NCBI GenBank assembly: GCA_015146655.1
Contig: VKHL01000175.1
Span: forward strand, 1-55,649
DNA length: 55,649 bases
Source: Ochromonas danica
Lineage: Eukaryota > Sar > Chrysophyceae > Chromulinales > Chromulinaceae
Direction: 5' to 3'
Numbering within the stretch: position 1 is the first letter of the stretch; each line of letters starts with the position of its first letter. The notes beneath the pieces are model-generated. The model saw only the letters and a program-made list of their open reading frames with translations, made no database searches and had not been told where the DNA came from. Positions 11,191-20,836 of this stretch are shown piece by piece. The position numbers and the translations under genes were made by a program.

Positions 11191-12338
11191 AAAATGTAGC
11201 TCATGTTACACTCATGAAAACTGGTTCAATACCACCTTATTTATACTTGTGCATCTTTTTCATGAGATCTTCCACCAGTTAATATCATTTTCTGTTGTTT
11301 AAATTGCTCTAAATTCCCAAACTCCCAGTTTCCAGACACCAAACACACGCGGTTCAGGGAAACGTCAAGTCAAGGGGTGTGCGTAGGTGGCTGGAGGGTG
11401 TTTGCGTTTTTTCCGAACCCTTAAAATAAGCTTTAAATCACACACATCCTTCTCCCAAAAGTCTCATTTGCCGACCCACAGTTCTATACACGCTGTCCAT
11501 ATTGTGAAGCGAAATAGAGTGTTCCCGAAATGTAGGAAGAAAAGGAGCAGCAGAAGGAGGCGTAGGCACTGAGAGTAGCCTCACTTTCCCCGCAGATGAA
11601 GGCAGCTGAAAAGCTACTGCTGTCCAAGCAAAGGCAGCTGCAAAGGCTGTAATAGAAGCGAAGGTTGCCACCAAACAAGATGAAATCAACCACATGGCAC
11701 AATGCCACGATGTAGATATGTGAATAGTGCAAATATATGTGATAGGAGCTTAATTGCGCCCTATAGAATAGAATTTTGCAATTTTGCGGCGCGAAAAGAC
11801 CGGCCCAAAAAATAAGCGTATTTTTAACTCATCATCAATGCTTGACGAAAAAAAAAGTTCTTCGTTCGATATAAAAACAAATATTATAAATCAATAGACC
11901 ACAATGTTAGCTAACTAATTCCACAAAAAAATTATTAAAATCCGACGGTTAAGATTGTCATATTGATGATCAAACACACTCAAATGCTTTTTATGGCCCC
12001 GCTACTCTCTGTGGAGAAATTATCACCCGCACTGAAAACGAATCGATCATCTCTGCTAGATTATTATTACCATTCTGATAAACTGTGAGTCATTTATCAC
12101 TAGGATATCTTCATTCATCTATCCAGTGAGAGCAAGGCTGTCTTTCTGATTCATTTCATTGAATTCCTAATAAACAGTAAGTAGTCTATTTCATCCTATC
12201 ATTTAATAGATCAACAAGATGACATTATGATAACAATAATAATGAATTAACTAAATTGATGATATTCCTCTACTACACTACACCACATCACTATCATCTC
12301 TTCTCTAATATTGTCATTATTGTTATTAAGATAAGAAG
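11191..12338. other. Spacer between the XPF fragment and the P-loop fragment
   Basis: The segment is AT-rich after 11750. A minus-strand frame of 85 codons (11695-11438) starts with a hydrophobic Ala-rich stretch (VATFASITAFAAAFAWTA) and could be a fragment of a secreted or membrane protein, but two other minus frames are also open here and I cannot assign it. A GCGCGAAA octamer lies at 11789-11796. The whole segment is repeated inverted in the right arm. Confidence 0.35.
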
Positions 12339-12825
12339 ATGTTCTTCAGTAAGAAAAGAGATCTTTCTTTAGGAAAGCCTGCTCCTATGCGAATCAACAT
12401 GCTCTTTGTTGGCAGTGCTGGCACTGGGAAGGTAACGTAACATGACTGACTAGTAGTCGCTCTTAGTCTACTGCCTTCTTTTTCTCATCCTGTTGACTCT
12501 ACTATAGAAAACCTTACTTCAACGATTGGCTGAGTCTTATGAGGTGGAGATCATCTGGAAGGCCTCCCATACAACAACAACAGACAACAATAGCAATACT
12601 GATGGGGGTGGTCAGTCTACTAGACATCGCCATCATCGTGATCGTGATGATCATCGCGAATGGGAAGGAAACCTTCGCATTGAAGAAGTCTGTTGCTTCT
12701 ATTATGCTTCTCCTCCTGGAGACTGTGAATTCCATTTCTATTTGACAACTCACAAGTTGCATTGTAGATATTATGATATAGCAATCCATTCCAGTGCTTG
12801 CCTATATTCAAGGGTGTGTTCTTGA
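12339..12825 (+). pseudogene. 5' fragment of a P-loop (possibly septin-like) NTPase gene
   Basis: Exon 12339-12431 encodes 31 residues ending in INMLFVGSAGTGK. A 76 bp intron (12432-12507) follows, and exon 2 continues KTLLQRLAESYEVEII to a stop at 12825. The glycine-rich loop G-S-A-G-T-G-K-K and its start close to the N-terminus resemble septins and related GTPases. A His/Asp-rich insertion follows (about residues 47-72). No downstream GTPase motifs (DxxG, NKxD) appear before the stop, and the last residues look unlike the family. I therefore read it as a captured 5' gene piece, repeated in the right arm at 54411-53925. The family assignment is tentative. Confidence 0.45.
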
Positions 12826-13283
12826 AATTAGCGGTGAAATTGTTCAACGTCATGAGCAACATCGACTGGGTAGGAAGGCCATGACCACCCACCACAAAAG
12901 TCAGGTTGAAGTCTGTGCTTCGGCCAGGATTTGGAACCAAAGGGATCAGATCAGTTCTCGACTTTTGGACTCCAAACCTCGCGACTCAACACCTCAATTC
13001 TTGAATTGAGAAGGTTTGACCTTCCAAATCAATTTCTTCAAGCCATGACACATGACACTCATCTTAGATGGATTATTTGCGATGCCCAACTAGTTTTCAT
13101 TTGAGATAAATCCTTTCCCAGGCCTAAGTGGTGTGCTTCATTCATATCTTCCATGATCTCATCCGCAGTAGCCCAAAGAATACCATCCATTTGAGAAGTA
13201 ATCTGCTCTTTTTCAGGCGCCACCAAGGCCTTGTTCAGCTTGAATCTCTTTGACGAGGCAACTTCATCCAACAAGGCGGTGGA

Positions 13284-13481
13284 GTGGATTTTTTTTGGGG
13301 GGGGGGGGATTGGCTGGGTGTCCTGGACAACGCGGGAATGGTTGATCTGATACGAGTGAATCAACCATGGGATAACTATTCTGTGTTCTTCTATTATCTC
13401 CCCCCTTACAGCTACGACCAAAATCCAATTGAAAACTGTTTCATCAACTTATTACAGATTGCAAATTTTGATCCAACCTAG
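13284..13481 (+). pseudogene. C-terminal fragment of a DDE transposase (Tc1/mariner/IS630-like)
   Basis: The frame contains VLDNAGMV and, about 25 residues later, LPPYSYDQNPIENCF. This is the pattern of the second Asp and the final Glu of DDE_3 transposases (LDNA...LPPYSPxxNPIE). The catalytic N-terminal part with the first Asp is not visible upstream. The frame is preceded by a T8G12 run, where it may have shifted. It ends 25 residues after the PPYS motif begins. It is inactive. Confidence 0.65.
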
Positions 13482-14601
13482 TAGTGTGCTGCTTCTGCAA
13501 TTGTAAAGCAGAGCTAAATGTGAATGGCATAACATATGGCAATTAACTATGAGAAGTGTTTTCATTGGGAATTGTACATTTGATAAATGAGGGGAAAAGA
13601 TGATAAGCATAATATTAACATGTAGCAAGTAGTGCGTACATCAACGTAATATTAAGCTGGTGTATATAGAACGAATGTGTGAATACCTTCATCGCCAACA
13701 AATATTTCAGCCTGCAGAATAAATCGCAAACCTGCTTCAATGCTTGATTCTGCAATAACCGCTAAGTCAGTTTCTTAAGCTTCGCCATCGATAGACCTAT
13801 CTTTTACCTGCATCATGCTGTGTCATTGATTCTTCTAAGAAGCACTTCATTCCAATAATTGTGGGGGTAAGGTCTGTGATAATGTACGGTATATGAGATA
13901 CGGCCATACTAATGCGTCCAATAGCATTCATTCTTGGCTTCAACAGGTGCAACACTTCATCACGATCATGGCTGAGTATAAGGAGCGAGATGGTACCACT
14001 TCAGACCTTCCCCCTTGGCCTTCTTATCGCCAAATAATAAAGACTGTAGCTTGCCACAAGCGAATCCACTTGCTAAGGTATCTATCAGCTGATTGACGTT
14101 CGTAACTTTGAAGTAAGATTGAAAATCTTGAGCAACTCCGTCTTACACGTATCAAAACGAAAGAGTTCTTCCTGCAACGCCTTCTCTTTTCACGACTTTT
14201 CACATCACTATTTTACAATGACTTCTTGTCTGCATCGAGGTCATAAAGTAGCGCTTACTTTCATACTGTCTGAACTGGTGCTACCAAGACATCTCTCAAT
14301 GACACAGAATAAAAAGGACTCTCCTCCTCATCAGTATTCTGATAAACATTCATTTCGATGACCAATCGATGTTCTTGTGCGGGTTTCGTTGAGGAAAAGC
14401 CTTGTTGTTGATCATACTCAGCAGCAGCCTTTGCGTCGATGCTTCTTCATTGACTTCATTCTCCTTTAGTTCCAACTTTTCGCCCACCCTAGCATCATCA
14501 ACCTTCTGAATAGCTAGAAAAATTGCTAACATCTTCTTTCCCAAGAGTTTTCATGCTCTAAAAGCATTTCGAAGTTCATTCTGGTTTTGAAGAGGTGTGA
14601 T

Positions 14602-14629
14602 GTCCTCAATACAATACGGTATTGAGGAC
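14602..14629. repeat. Perfect hairpin at the transposon remnant end
   Basis: An 11 bp stem (14602-14612 with 14619-14629) encloses a 6 base loop and overlaps the inner end of the right terminal repeat. A second short inverted pair, GAGAATTG with CAATTCTC, follows at about 14640-14663. Such subterminal palindromes are common in DNA transposons. The hairpin may instead be a leftover of excision. Confidence 0.7.
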
Positions 14630-14716
14630 TCCAAAAGTCGAGAATTGGAAGTTTTCAATTCTCATTTAAGTTTCGCTTCACAATAGCAATTTAATTACAA
14701 AAAGATTTATAGCATC

Positions 14717-14836
14717 ATGTCTATCGTCAAACAATGTAGAGAATGCGGACAGGGCTTTGACGTCCTCAATAGTCCTATAGGCACCTGCTTGGCTCCAAGC
14801 AAATGCGTGGATGGGCATAACACCAAGACCACATAA
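14717..14836 (+). CDS. Short Cys-rich open frame upstream of CRN B (detached header)
   Basis: The 39-residue frame begins MSIVKQCRECGQGFDVLN and continues with further cysteines to CVDGHNTKTT and a stop. In CRN copy C the same ATG and the same residues up to CVDGH read straight on into the CRN exon, so here it is the stranded first exon of a C-type gene. The CxxC...C...C spacing suggests a small metal-binding knuckle. It could act as an upstream open frame on a CRN B transcript. Confidence 0.45.
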   Translation: MSIVKQCRECGQGFDVLNSPIGTCLAPSKCVDGHNTKTT

Positions 14837-15256
14837 TTTTCCTCAGCTCAGAAAGTGATAATTGGGAGAGAAAAACTCGCAGTCGGGAGAAAGCTCCCCA
14901 CAATCAAATCCATCATCGGCTTTGCGTATCTATCAGACCCAAGAGCAGAACGATGGAAGTCCACGTCATCTGTGATGATCAATACCAGACCTCAGTCATA
15001 ATTGATGAAGAATGTTCTGTGGAGGAGCTTATTCAAATTTTATGTGGTGTCCGCCAAGTCGAGAACTGGGAGAGACATAGCTTTGTCCTTGGCATTCCTC
15101 CCTCAAATGCCCTCTCAAATAACTTCAAATACCTCTCTGCTAGAACAAAATTGGCCACTTTTGTCAGACAACATGAGGTGGTGCATGTATTTGGCTTTGC
15201 ATCTCGACGGGATCTTTGCACCCGCTTGGCTCCAAGCAAATGCGTGGATGGGCATA
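14787..15256 (+). repeat. 33 bp direct repeat pair bounding the CRN B header
   Basis: The 33-mer beginning GCTTGGCTCCAAGCAAATGC lies at 14787-14819 and again at 15224-15256, exactly 437 bases apart. CRN copy C has one copy of the 33-mer and lacks the 437 bases. Recombination between the two repeats in a B-type gene would give copy C. The reverse, a duplication plus insertion, is also possible. Confidence 0.9.
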
Positions 15257-16851
15257 TTGGGCCCTTTGATCCGATGGAAGCTAAACAACCATCTGCTGCA
15301 GGTAATATTCTATACTTGTAGCATTATTGTGAGAATAATTTGATATTCTATTTTGCAGCAGTTAGTGGTGGGTGGAAAGAAACGTTCAGATTTGAGTTGG
15401 AGTTGGTGTTGGTGAGAACATTTTCAGAAGGCACCTTTGTTGACCTTCATGGTCAACATCTTATTGCCCATCAGTTACCTGAGACGTTTCCTCAGAGATA
15501 TGGGCAAATCCCACGAAAAATATTCGTGCGAGATTGTTATTCCCAACTCTACGATAAAGTCTCTGACCTGATGTTGCGTGGGTCCATGGAATTCGGAGCC
15601 ACTTTGTTCACCGGCATTCCCGGTATTGGGAAATCGTTGTTTCTGATTTATTTCATTTACCGATTCCTGCAAGACGATCGCTTCCCAGATAAGTACTTTG
15701 CCGTCGAATTCCACCAAGGCATCTATCTATGCTTTCAACCCGTAGCTCACGCTACAGAAGAATTCTTATGCACTATTCAAAATGGAAGCTACATGCAGTC
15801 CAAACGTTTTCTTTTGTTGTGCGATATTAACGATACTGCTGAGCCTTGCTCACGTGCGAAGTGGACGTTCATATTCAGCTCTCCTGCTCCAGATCGATAC
15901 AAGGAGATCTTGAAGAATGCTCCAAACTTCAAATACACAATGCCAACGTGGAGTGAGCTGGAGTTGATGTTTTTGGATATCGAAATTGCGCAGTGGTATG
16001 AAGATTTCGTCCTCTTTGGAGGTGTGCCGCGCCATGTGATCCCCAGAGCCGCTTGCATCGATCCTCACACTAAGTTGGAAGCTACTTTGGCCGAGAAAGG
16101 TGGAGCCATCGCTGAAGAGTTTTTCAAGTTCGGCTTTGGAACTGTTGACTGGCTACAAAGCTACATGCTTGTACACATCAACCCCCCTGTGTCTGATAAT
16201 GGTGACTTCGAGTATGATGGCTTGACTTTGTACTCGTTTGCCTCCGATGCCATTTTCCAATGGCTGGTGAACAAGCACAATGCACAGATGCTTGCCGGAG
16301 CGGTGGGTATGTTTAATAGTGGAGCTTCCTCATGGAAATATGGCGGTGTCTCTGCGGGAAATCTTTTCGAGAAGATCTGCCTATGGTTGAAGCCCCTGGA
16401 CGGGCAGCGCATCACCGCTGCTTCGTTGGAAGGTGGCACAGATGTTACCTTGGATGTTCCTCCCGTCAGATACGTGCTGCCGCACGATTGGAAGAAGACC
16501 GCACAGCTTAGTGTGAATGTGTTGATCTTGCCACGCATCTCCAATCTAGAGTCAGGAGACGCATTCTATGTGGTGCAGTGCCCACACCACGACAGCTTCT
16601 TATTGGTGGTATTCCAGATAACTGTTGGGGAGTCACACCCTGTGAAGGTCAACGGGTTACACGATATTTTGCTGGCTTTCCCTGAAACAGTGAGAAACAA
16701 AATCAAACACAAGGCCTTGGTGTTCGTTATCCCGAAGCATGGTACCCTCGACAAGAAACAGAAACTGCAAACTCAGAAGGAAAAAGAAGCGATTCTTCCG
16801 CCGAAGATTGTGAAAGATTTTGAGCAGTACGTGTACCGCCACGAAATCTAG
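14953..16851 (+). CDS. CRN copy B: Crinkler-type protein with ubiquitin-like header
   Basis: Exons are 14953-15301 and 15359-16851, around a 57 bp phase-1 intron, giving about 613 residues. Residues 1-80 start MEVHVICDDQYQTSVIID and run through EECSVEELIQIL and HEVVHVFGF. This strand/helix pattern is like the ubiquitin-like N-terminal header of CRN proteins, although no canonical LFLAK motif is seen. The body is identical in translation to copies A and C: Walker A GIPGIGKS, Walker-B-like LLLCDIND, FGGVPRHV and a C-terminal nuclease-like core. CRN/RHS-type proteins combine a header, a P-loop NTPase and a restriction-endonuclease-fold domain. In oomycetes they are host-nucleus effectors, but they also occur in free-living eukaryotes. 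The 3' flank is shared with copy A up to 17106. Of the three copies, this one looks most like a complete CRN gene. Confidence 0.75.
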
Positions 16852-17106
16852 GGATCAATGCCTTGTCTTACTTGTTTACCTACGTATATAACTGACAAAA
16901 CTTTGAATATTGTTCAATAACTACACATTTGAAATAATGTGAGAGATTTTGGTTGTGTGTATTGTGGTGGTAGAATGATTTTGAGTGCAAAAAAACGCCT
17001 CTTTGTACGTTTTCCAGCTTTGTCACTCTACTCGTTGGTTGATCTATTAGGTTGAGCTATTGGCTATGAAGCGAGCGACCCCTACCTCGCCGATTTTTTA
17101 GCGACT

Positions 17107-17674
17107 ACCTCGCCGGTTTTGCGTTGTTGTTTGTAGCGACGCTGCTGCTCAACTTGTAATGCTGGAGAAGTTTTGAAAACCACGCTTTGTGGGGTTAGAC
17201 TCTGCTTTACGTTCACCTTTGCAACAGTATGAAGTATGGACAGTTTCCTTCATAACGGGACAACGACCCTAAAAGGCGGGGATTACATCTAACATCTAAC
17301 CTAAGAACGCCCGCACCGAAGGGCCAAGGTGGTCGGTTGAATTCGTGTAGAACATGTTGTACACCTTGGGTGTTCACTTGTAGAGGGTCGATCGTCAGCA
17401 ATGCTGACTTAGGTGTGGAACTTTCCCTGTGCAGAAGACGAAAGGCTGCTTGTGTGTTCCCCATCGCATATCATACGGCAAGAAAAGCTCAGAGGGAAAG
17501 CCTCCACGGCGCCGACTTAGTGGATTGAAATTCACTTCCTAACTCTTCTCTGTTAAGAATGCAACCCTTGTCATGCCATATCAATGCAATAGCACACAAA
17601 CCAAACCAAAAGAACTCCTGTTAAAATACAATTTGTACACCGTCAATAGCATGTCAATAATAACGACACTGCAA
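17107..17674. other. Unassigned DNA at the inner edge of the left arm
   Basis: Single-copy sequence starts at 17107 with ACCTCGCCGG, which repeats the ACCTCGCCG found 20 bases earlier, so the breakpoint lies in a short repeat. Bases 17220-17530 are G+C-richer and open in several frames, including a minus-strand frame of 83 codons (17464-17213) with RPPWPFGAGVLRLDV. I do not recognise a protein. A structured RNA or old rRNA-derived piece is possible. Confidence 0.3.
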
Positions 17675-19519
17675 TTATTCCAAAGCATTGCGCAAGTCTG
17701 TATACTCTTTTAATCGATTCTCAGCATGATTGATAGTACTACCCAATCGCAATGCGTGCTTAGCGAAGGTTGCTTCCACATCGCCCTTCGTGTAGAGCGT
17801 GCTGTTGTCTACTTGAGGCCCCTCCACCAGCGCAGCCTTGCGAGAGGATTCTTTTGCCGAACTGGAAGAATGTTTTTCATATTTCCGTAACTTGGCCATG
17901 GTGGCTTCCAAGTCTGGCGACGGCTCGGCATTGATCATGATAGTCGAAGCAGCATCTGCAGTGGCTGCCTGCTCTTTCTCTCCTCGAGATTGGGAAACTT
18001 GAATAACGGCTTCACCATGATCAGTCTGACCAGGACGCAGCATCTTGAGTGTGTTCATATCCGGTGCAGTCGTTTTGGGAGAAGTATCTCCCTGGCTTGT
18101 CTTCCTGGGGCTTGATGAAGGAGGACTTGGAGAATACGAGGATTGATACCGTTGACTATGAACTTGATTTCGATAGAGTGCCGCAACACTCTTTGTGACA
18201 GTGCTACGCTTCTTCGAGTAAGCATCTCCATGGTTTGATGCAGACACTGCTGGGGCATCACTACCACTCGATGCTTCGTTATCCACCTTCACCGCCTTTG
18301 GTGACTTGATTGGAGAAGGTGATTGTTCAGTGTTACGACTGGGAATGCCTAATCGCTGTCGAAATTTGCTTTCTTGTTTGGGTAGAATAGGGGCAGGTGG
18401 GGTAGGGGCGGGGACAGAGAGAAGAGATGGAGCTGAAGTCTGCTGCTGATCTTGTCGAGATCGAAGCAATTGACTGCTGACTGTTCTTCGTTTATCTGCC
18501 AACGGTTTCATCAAATTAGGTGCTGTTGAGGATGTAAGCAACGCTTTCCTGTTCGCCATTCGTTGAGGTTGTCGACCTCCCATGCCATGACGAGCAGTAG
18601 CAGATGTGAGAGAATTGTTATTGGTGGCCTTGTTGGGCAGGTTTGAGTTTCCACCATTTCGTCCGTATCCCGATGACTTCACCTTCTTCAATCTCTGCAC
18701 GAGTGGATCCTTTTGAATAGCTTTACTGATAGGATTTGGCTTGGCTCTCACTTGTCGAGGCTGGATAAATCGATTCTGACTGCCGCCTGCTGCTGGCCCA
18801 GTGCGTGTCTTCTTCATCATAACGTCTTGCTGGGGGACGACTGGCTTAGACAAGTTACGCACTTTACGATCCACTTGTTTGATTTCTTTGCGTAGTGCAG
18901 CAGCAAAGCCTAGTCGACTTGGTTGTGCTTTGCCTTGAGCTACTCGTCGACTTCGTGCTCCACCAGGCGATCCTTCCACAATGGGATCCAGTCGGTCCTC
19001 TCCGGCTGTCAAGAAGAACCCATTCCCACCACCTCCTCCTGCATCTTTCAATAATGAAGAAGGTGACTTATTTGGAGATTGACCCGAGCGGACATGAGAA
19101 TGAAGAGCAGAGGATGTCTTGGCAGGACTGGCGGCAGCAGCGGCTGTGAGAGAGAAGACACCCTCCTCATCACCACCTACCTCAGGATAGGAGGGTCTAG
19201 GAGAGATAGATAATCTAGTCTCTTCGAGAAACTTCTCATAGCGATGATTGAGTCGTCCAAGAATTGGATCAGCTAGTCGATCAAGTTTGCTCTTCGAGAT
19301 CATCTTGGGCTTGTTGGGAGCAGACTGATAGCGTTCCATGACAGCATGGAAAGTTGGTTTGCGTACCATTTTCTGATGCTTGAGGATGATCTTTTTCTTT
19401 CCTGGTGGCATAGAGTGCAGCACTTGGCGGTCAAGGGAAGAAGAATTGGCAGCGGGGTCACCAAGCAGACCATCTAGATTGAGTTCTCCCCACACGAGAT
19501 CTTTCTCTATTACTTTCAT
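17675..19519 (-). CDS. Hypothetical disordered basic protein
   Basis: This intronless frame of 614 residues has no recognised domain. The first 110 residues (GKKKIILKHQKMVRKPTF, then RLNHRYEKFLEETR) and the last 80 (LEATMAKLRKYEKH, then NHAENRLKEYTDLRNALE) look ordered and helical. The centre is a long low-complexity region rich in Ser, Pro, Gln, Lys and Arg. The pattern suggests a scaffold, cytoskeletal or nucleic-acid-binding protein with conserved end modules, but no function can be given. It shares a 298 bp divergent intergenic region with the DUF1995-like gene. Confidence 0.6.
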   Translation of the reverse strand: MKVIEKDLVWGELNLDGLLGDPAANSSSLDRQVLHSMPPGKKKIILKHQKMVRKPTFHAVMERYQSAPNKPKMISKSKLDRLADPILGRLNHRYEKFLEETRLSISPRPSYPEVGGDEEGVFSLTAAAAASPAKTSSALHSHVRSGQSPNKSPSSLLKDAGGGGGNGFFLTAGEDRLDPIVEGSPGGARSRRVAQGKAQPSRLGFAAALRKEIKQVDRKVRNLSKPVVPQQDVMMKKTRTGPAAGGSQNRFIQPRQVRAKPNPISKAIQKDPLVQRLKKVKSSGYGRNGGNSNLPNKATNNNSLTSATARHGMGGRQPQRMANRKALLTSSTAPNLMKPLADKRRTVSSQLLRSRQDQQQTSAPSLLSVPAPTPPAPILPKQESKFRQRLGIPSRNTEQSPSPIKSPKAVKVDNEASSGSDAPAVSASNHGDAYSKKRSTVTKSVAALYRNQVHSQRYQSSYSPSPPSSSPRKTSQGDTSPKTTAPDMNTLKMLRPGQTDHGEAVIQVSQSRGEKEQAATADAASTIMINAEPSPDLEATMAKLRKYEKHSSSSAKESSRKAALVEGPQVDNSTLYTKGDVEATFAKHALRLGSTINHAENRLKEYTDLRNALE

Positions 19520-19817
19520 TAGATGGATAAAAGAGGACTTATTCTAGCTGATTGGAGGGTTAGAAAAAAGAAAAAAATATCAGAGAAGACTATAAAACAG
19601 CCTAACACTCACTCGATCATCAGCAATTATCAAACAACAGCACGGCTGCTGGGAGAAACGGCCATTGGCCCTCGCATCACAATAATAGCTAACACAGTTG
19701 ACCAAAACCAGAGTTTCTGCAAAGTAGATTTTGCCAATACTCTAGTTGGGGAATATTCTGGTCTTCCAAGAATTGTCGATTGCTTCGTCATGATCATCTA
19801 AGGCTGTCTTGTCTATC

Positions 19818-20657
19818 ATGCAGTATTTGTCCTCTTTCTGTGCCAATAGACTAAGACAGTTTGCAGTAATTGCCTTGATCTTGCTTGTGGAGTATCATCA
19901 TGTCCATGCCTTTTGGTCTTGTCCCACTGCGATAGTTCAGGCTAACCTGCCTCGGAGTGGATGTTTGCAAGTGGCTGTGCAAATACCTTCTTCGTCTTCT
20001 TCTTCTCTACCATTGCCATCACCCAAGCGTCCTCTGTCAGTGGAGACATTAGCTCATGATACCTCCTACTCTATCATTCGTACTCTATCAGGCACACATC
20101 GAAGAGTGCGAGTGGATATCGAAGACAACTTTTTTGATCAAGAGAGAAAGATGTTGAAATGGCTGCGGTTAGTATGCGAAGACCTCATTTTATCCTATCA
20201 GGGTCTTCATCTTTATCTTGATGATGCTATCTGGGAGCAGAAGTTCCGCCGAGCATGGAAAGCTAATCACTCGCCCCTCATCGACGACGACCAGCTCATT
20301 ATCTCTAACCTTGAAGACACTTGCTTCCTTGCTACGGGAAGTCGCATTCTTTTTATTTTTGCTCCATCTAACCTCTTTGTTAAAGATCCCAGTGCGAAAT
20401 TAGAAGATATTCAGGCACTGTGTTTCCATGGTGCTCTGTCGGAGGTGCCTATTGTCATGGCTAATCCTTCCTTGATGGCATCTGGCTGGGGGGATGGAGA
20501 GGTCTCAAGATCACCGCTATTGCTTTCAGACTTCAAACAAGCCTTCCTATTGCGCAAGAGCATGCCTGGTGCTGTGGGACAGAAGAGGCTGCCGGGAGAG
20601 GGCAGGAGAGGAGGCATGGTGGTGCGCTTGCCTCCCGCACCTCCTCAGGCCCCGTGA
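19818..20657 (+). CDS. DUF1995-like protein with putative plastid-targeting leader
   Basis: The product has 279 residues. I chose the ATG at 19818 because it opens a signal peptide (hydrophobic core QFAVIALILLVEYHHVHA) followed directly by Phe-Trp. In ochrophytes a signal peptide whose cleavage site is followed by an aromatic residue, then a Ser-rich transit region, directs proteins to the complex plastid. The mature part contains RVRVDI, LHLYLDDAIW, then FAPSN and PIVMANPSL in the order expected for DUF1995, a family of plastid proteins in plants and algae that includes the photosystem II assembly factor LPA3. The family call rests on pattern memory and is moderate. The C-terminus is Pro/Arg-rich. 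The gene converges on the kelch gene with a 179 bp gap. Confidence 0.5.
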   Translation: MQYLSSFCANRLRQFAVIALILLVEYHHVHAFWSCPTAIVQANLPRSGCLQVAVQIPSSSSSSLPLPSPKRPLSVETLAHDTSYSIIRTLSGTHRRVRVDIEDNFFDQERKMLKWLRLVCEDLILSYQGLHLYLDDAIWEQKFRRAWKANHSPLIDDDQLIISNLEDTCFLATGSRILFIFAPSNLFVKDPSAKLEDIQALCFHGALSEVPIVMANPSLMASGWGDGEVSRSPLLLSDFKQAFLLRKSMPGAVGQKRLPGEGRRGGMVVRLPPAPPQAP

Positions 20658-20836
20658 GCTCTTCCTTGCCTCTTCTCTGTGAATAATTTAAGTCTACATT
20701 CCGCAGTTGGTGATGTGGAGACATTTTTGTACTTTATCCCAAACTAATATATTGTAAATGAAAGACAAATCCGACAACCCTTCTTGGCCTTTTCTCAATA
20801 CTATTTAGAGCCTTTTCTATCATTTTCTAAGAAAAT

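Larger units (their letters stand above)
12955..14644. mobile_element. Remnant of a DNA transposon with terminal inverted repeats
   Basis: The 19-mer at 12955-12973 (TTCTCGACTTTTGGACTCC) recurs as its reverse complement at 14626-14644 with one mismatch. The 1.69 kb between them contains a Tc1/mariner/IS630-type transposase fragment and otherwise degenerate sequence. I cannot define a clear target-site duplication, and the true ends may extend beyond the 19-mers. It is probably an internally decayed, non-autonomous copy carried along in the amplified block. Confidence 0.55.
7516..17106. repeat. Left amplified arm (direct repeat of period 7,748 bp; inverted relative to the right arm)
   Basis: CRN A with its 3' flank (7516 to about 9363) recurs as CRN B with its flank (15264-17106) at a constant offset of 7,748. 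The intervening cyclase, truncated XPF and spacer recur inverted at 48286-55649. The paired coordinates add to constants: 59439 for the CRN A/cyclase part, 59463 for XPF, 66750 for the spacer, and 67187 for CRN B. The changes of constant mark a 24 bp and a 437 bp length difference. The arm ends abruptly at 17106, just before the cyclase reading frame would begin. Confidence 0.9.

Noticed and set aside
12620-12940. 106-codon minus-strand frame antisense to the P-loop fragment
   Set aside because: The plus-strand reading has a P-loop and splice signals; the minus frame has none I recognise, although its upstream part (FVVGGHGLPTQSML) is odd.
13059-13421. 120-codon minus-strand frame in the transposon remnant
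   Set aside because: It overlaps the DDE transposase motif on the other strand and reads through the homopolymer run; no family resemblance.
17321-17360. Possible tRNA T-loop (GGTTGAATTCG)
   Set aside because: No acceptor or anticodon stem could be formed around it.
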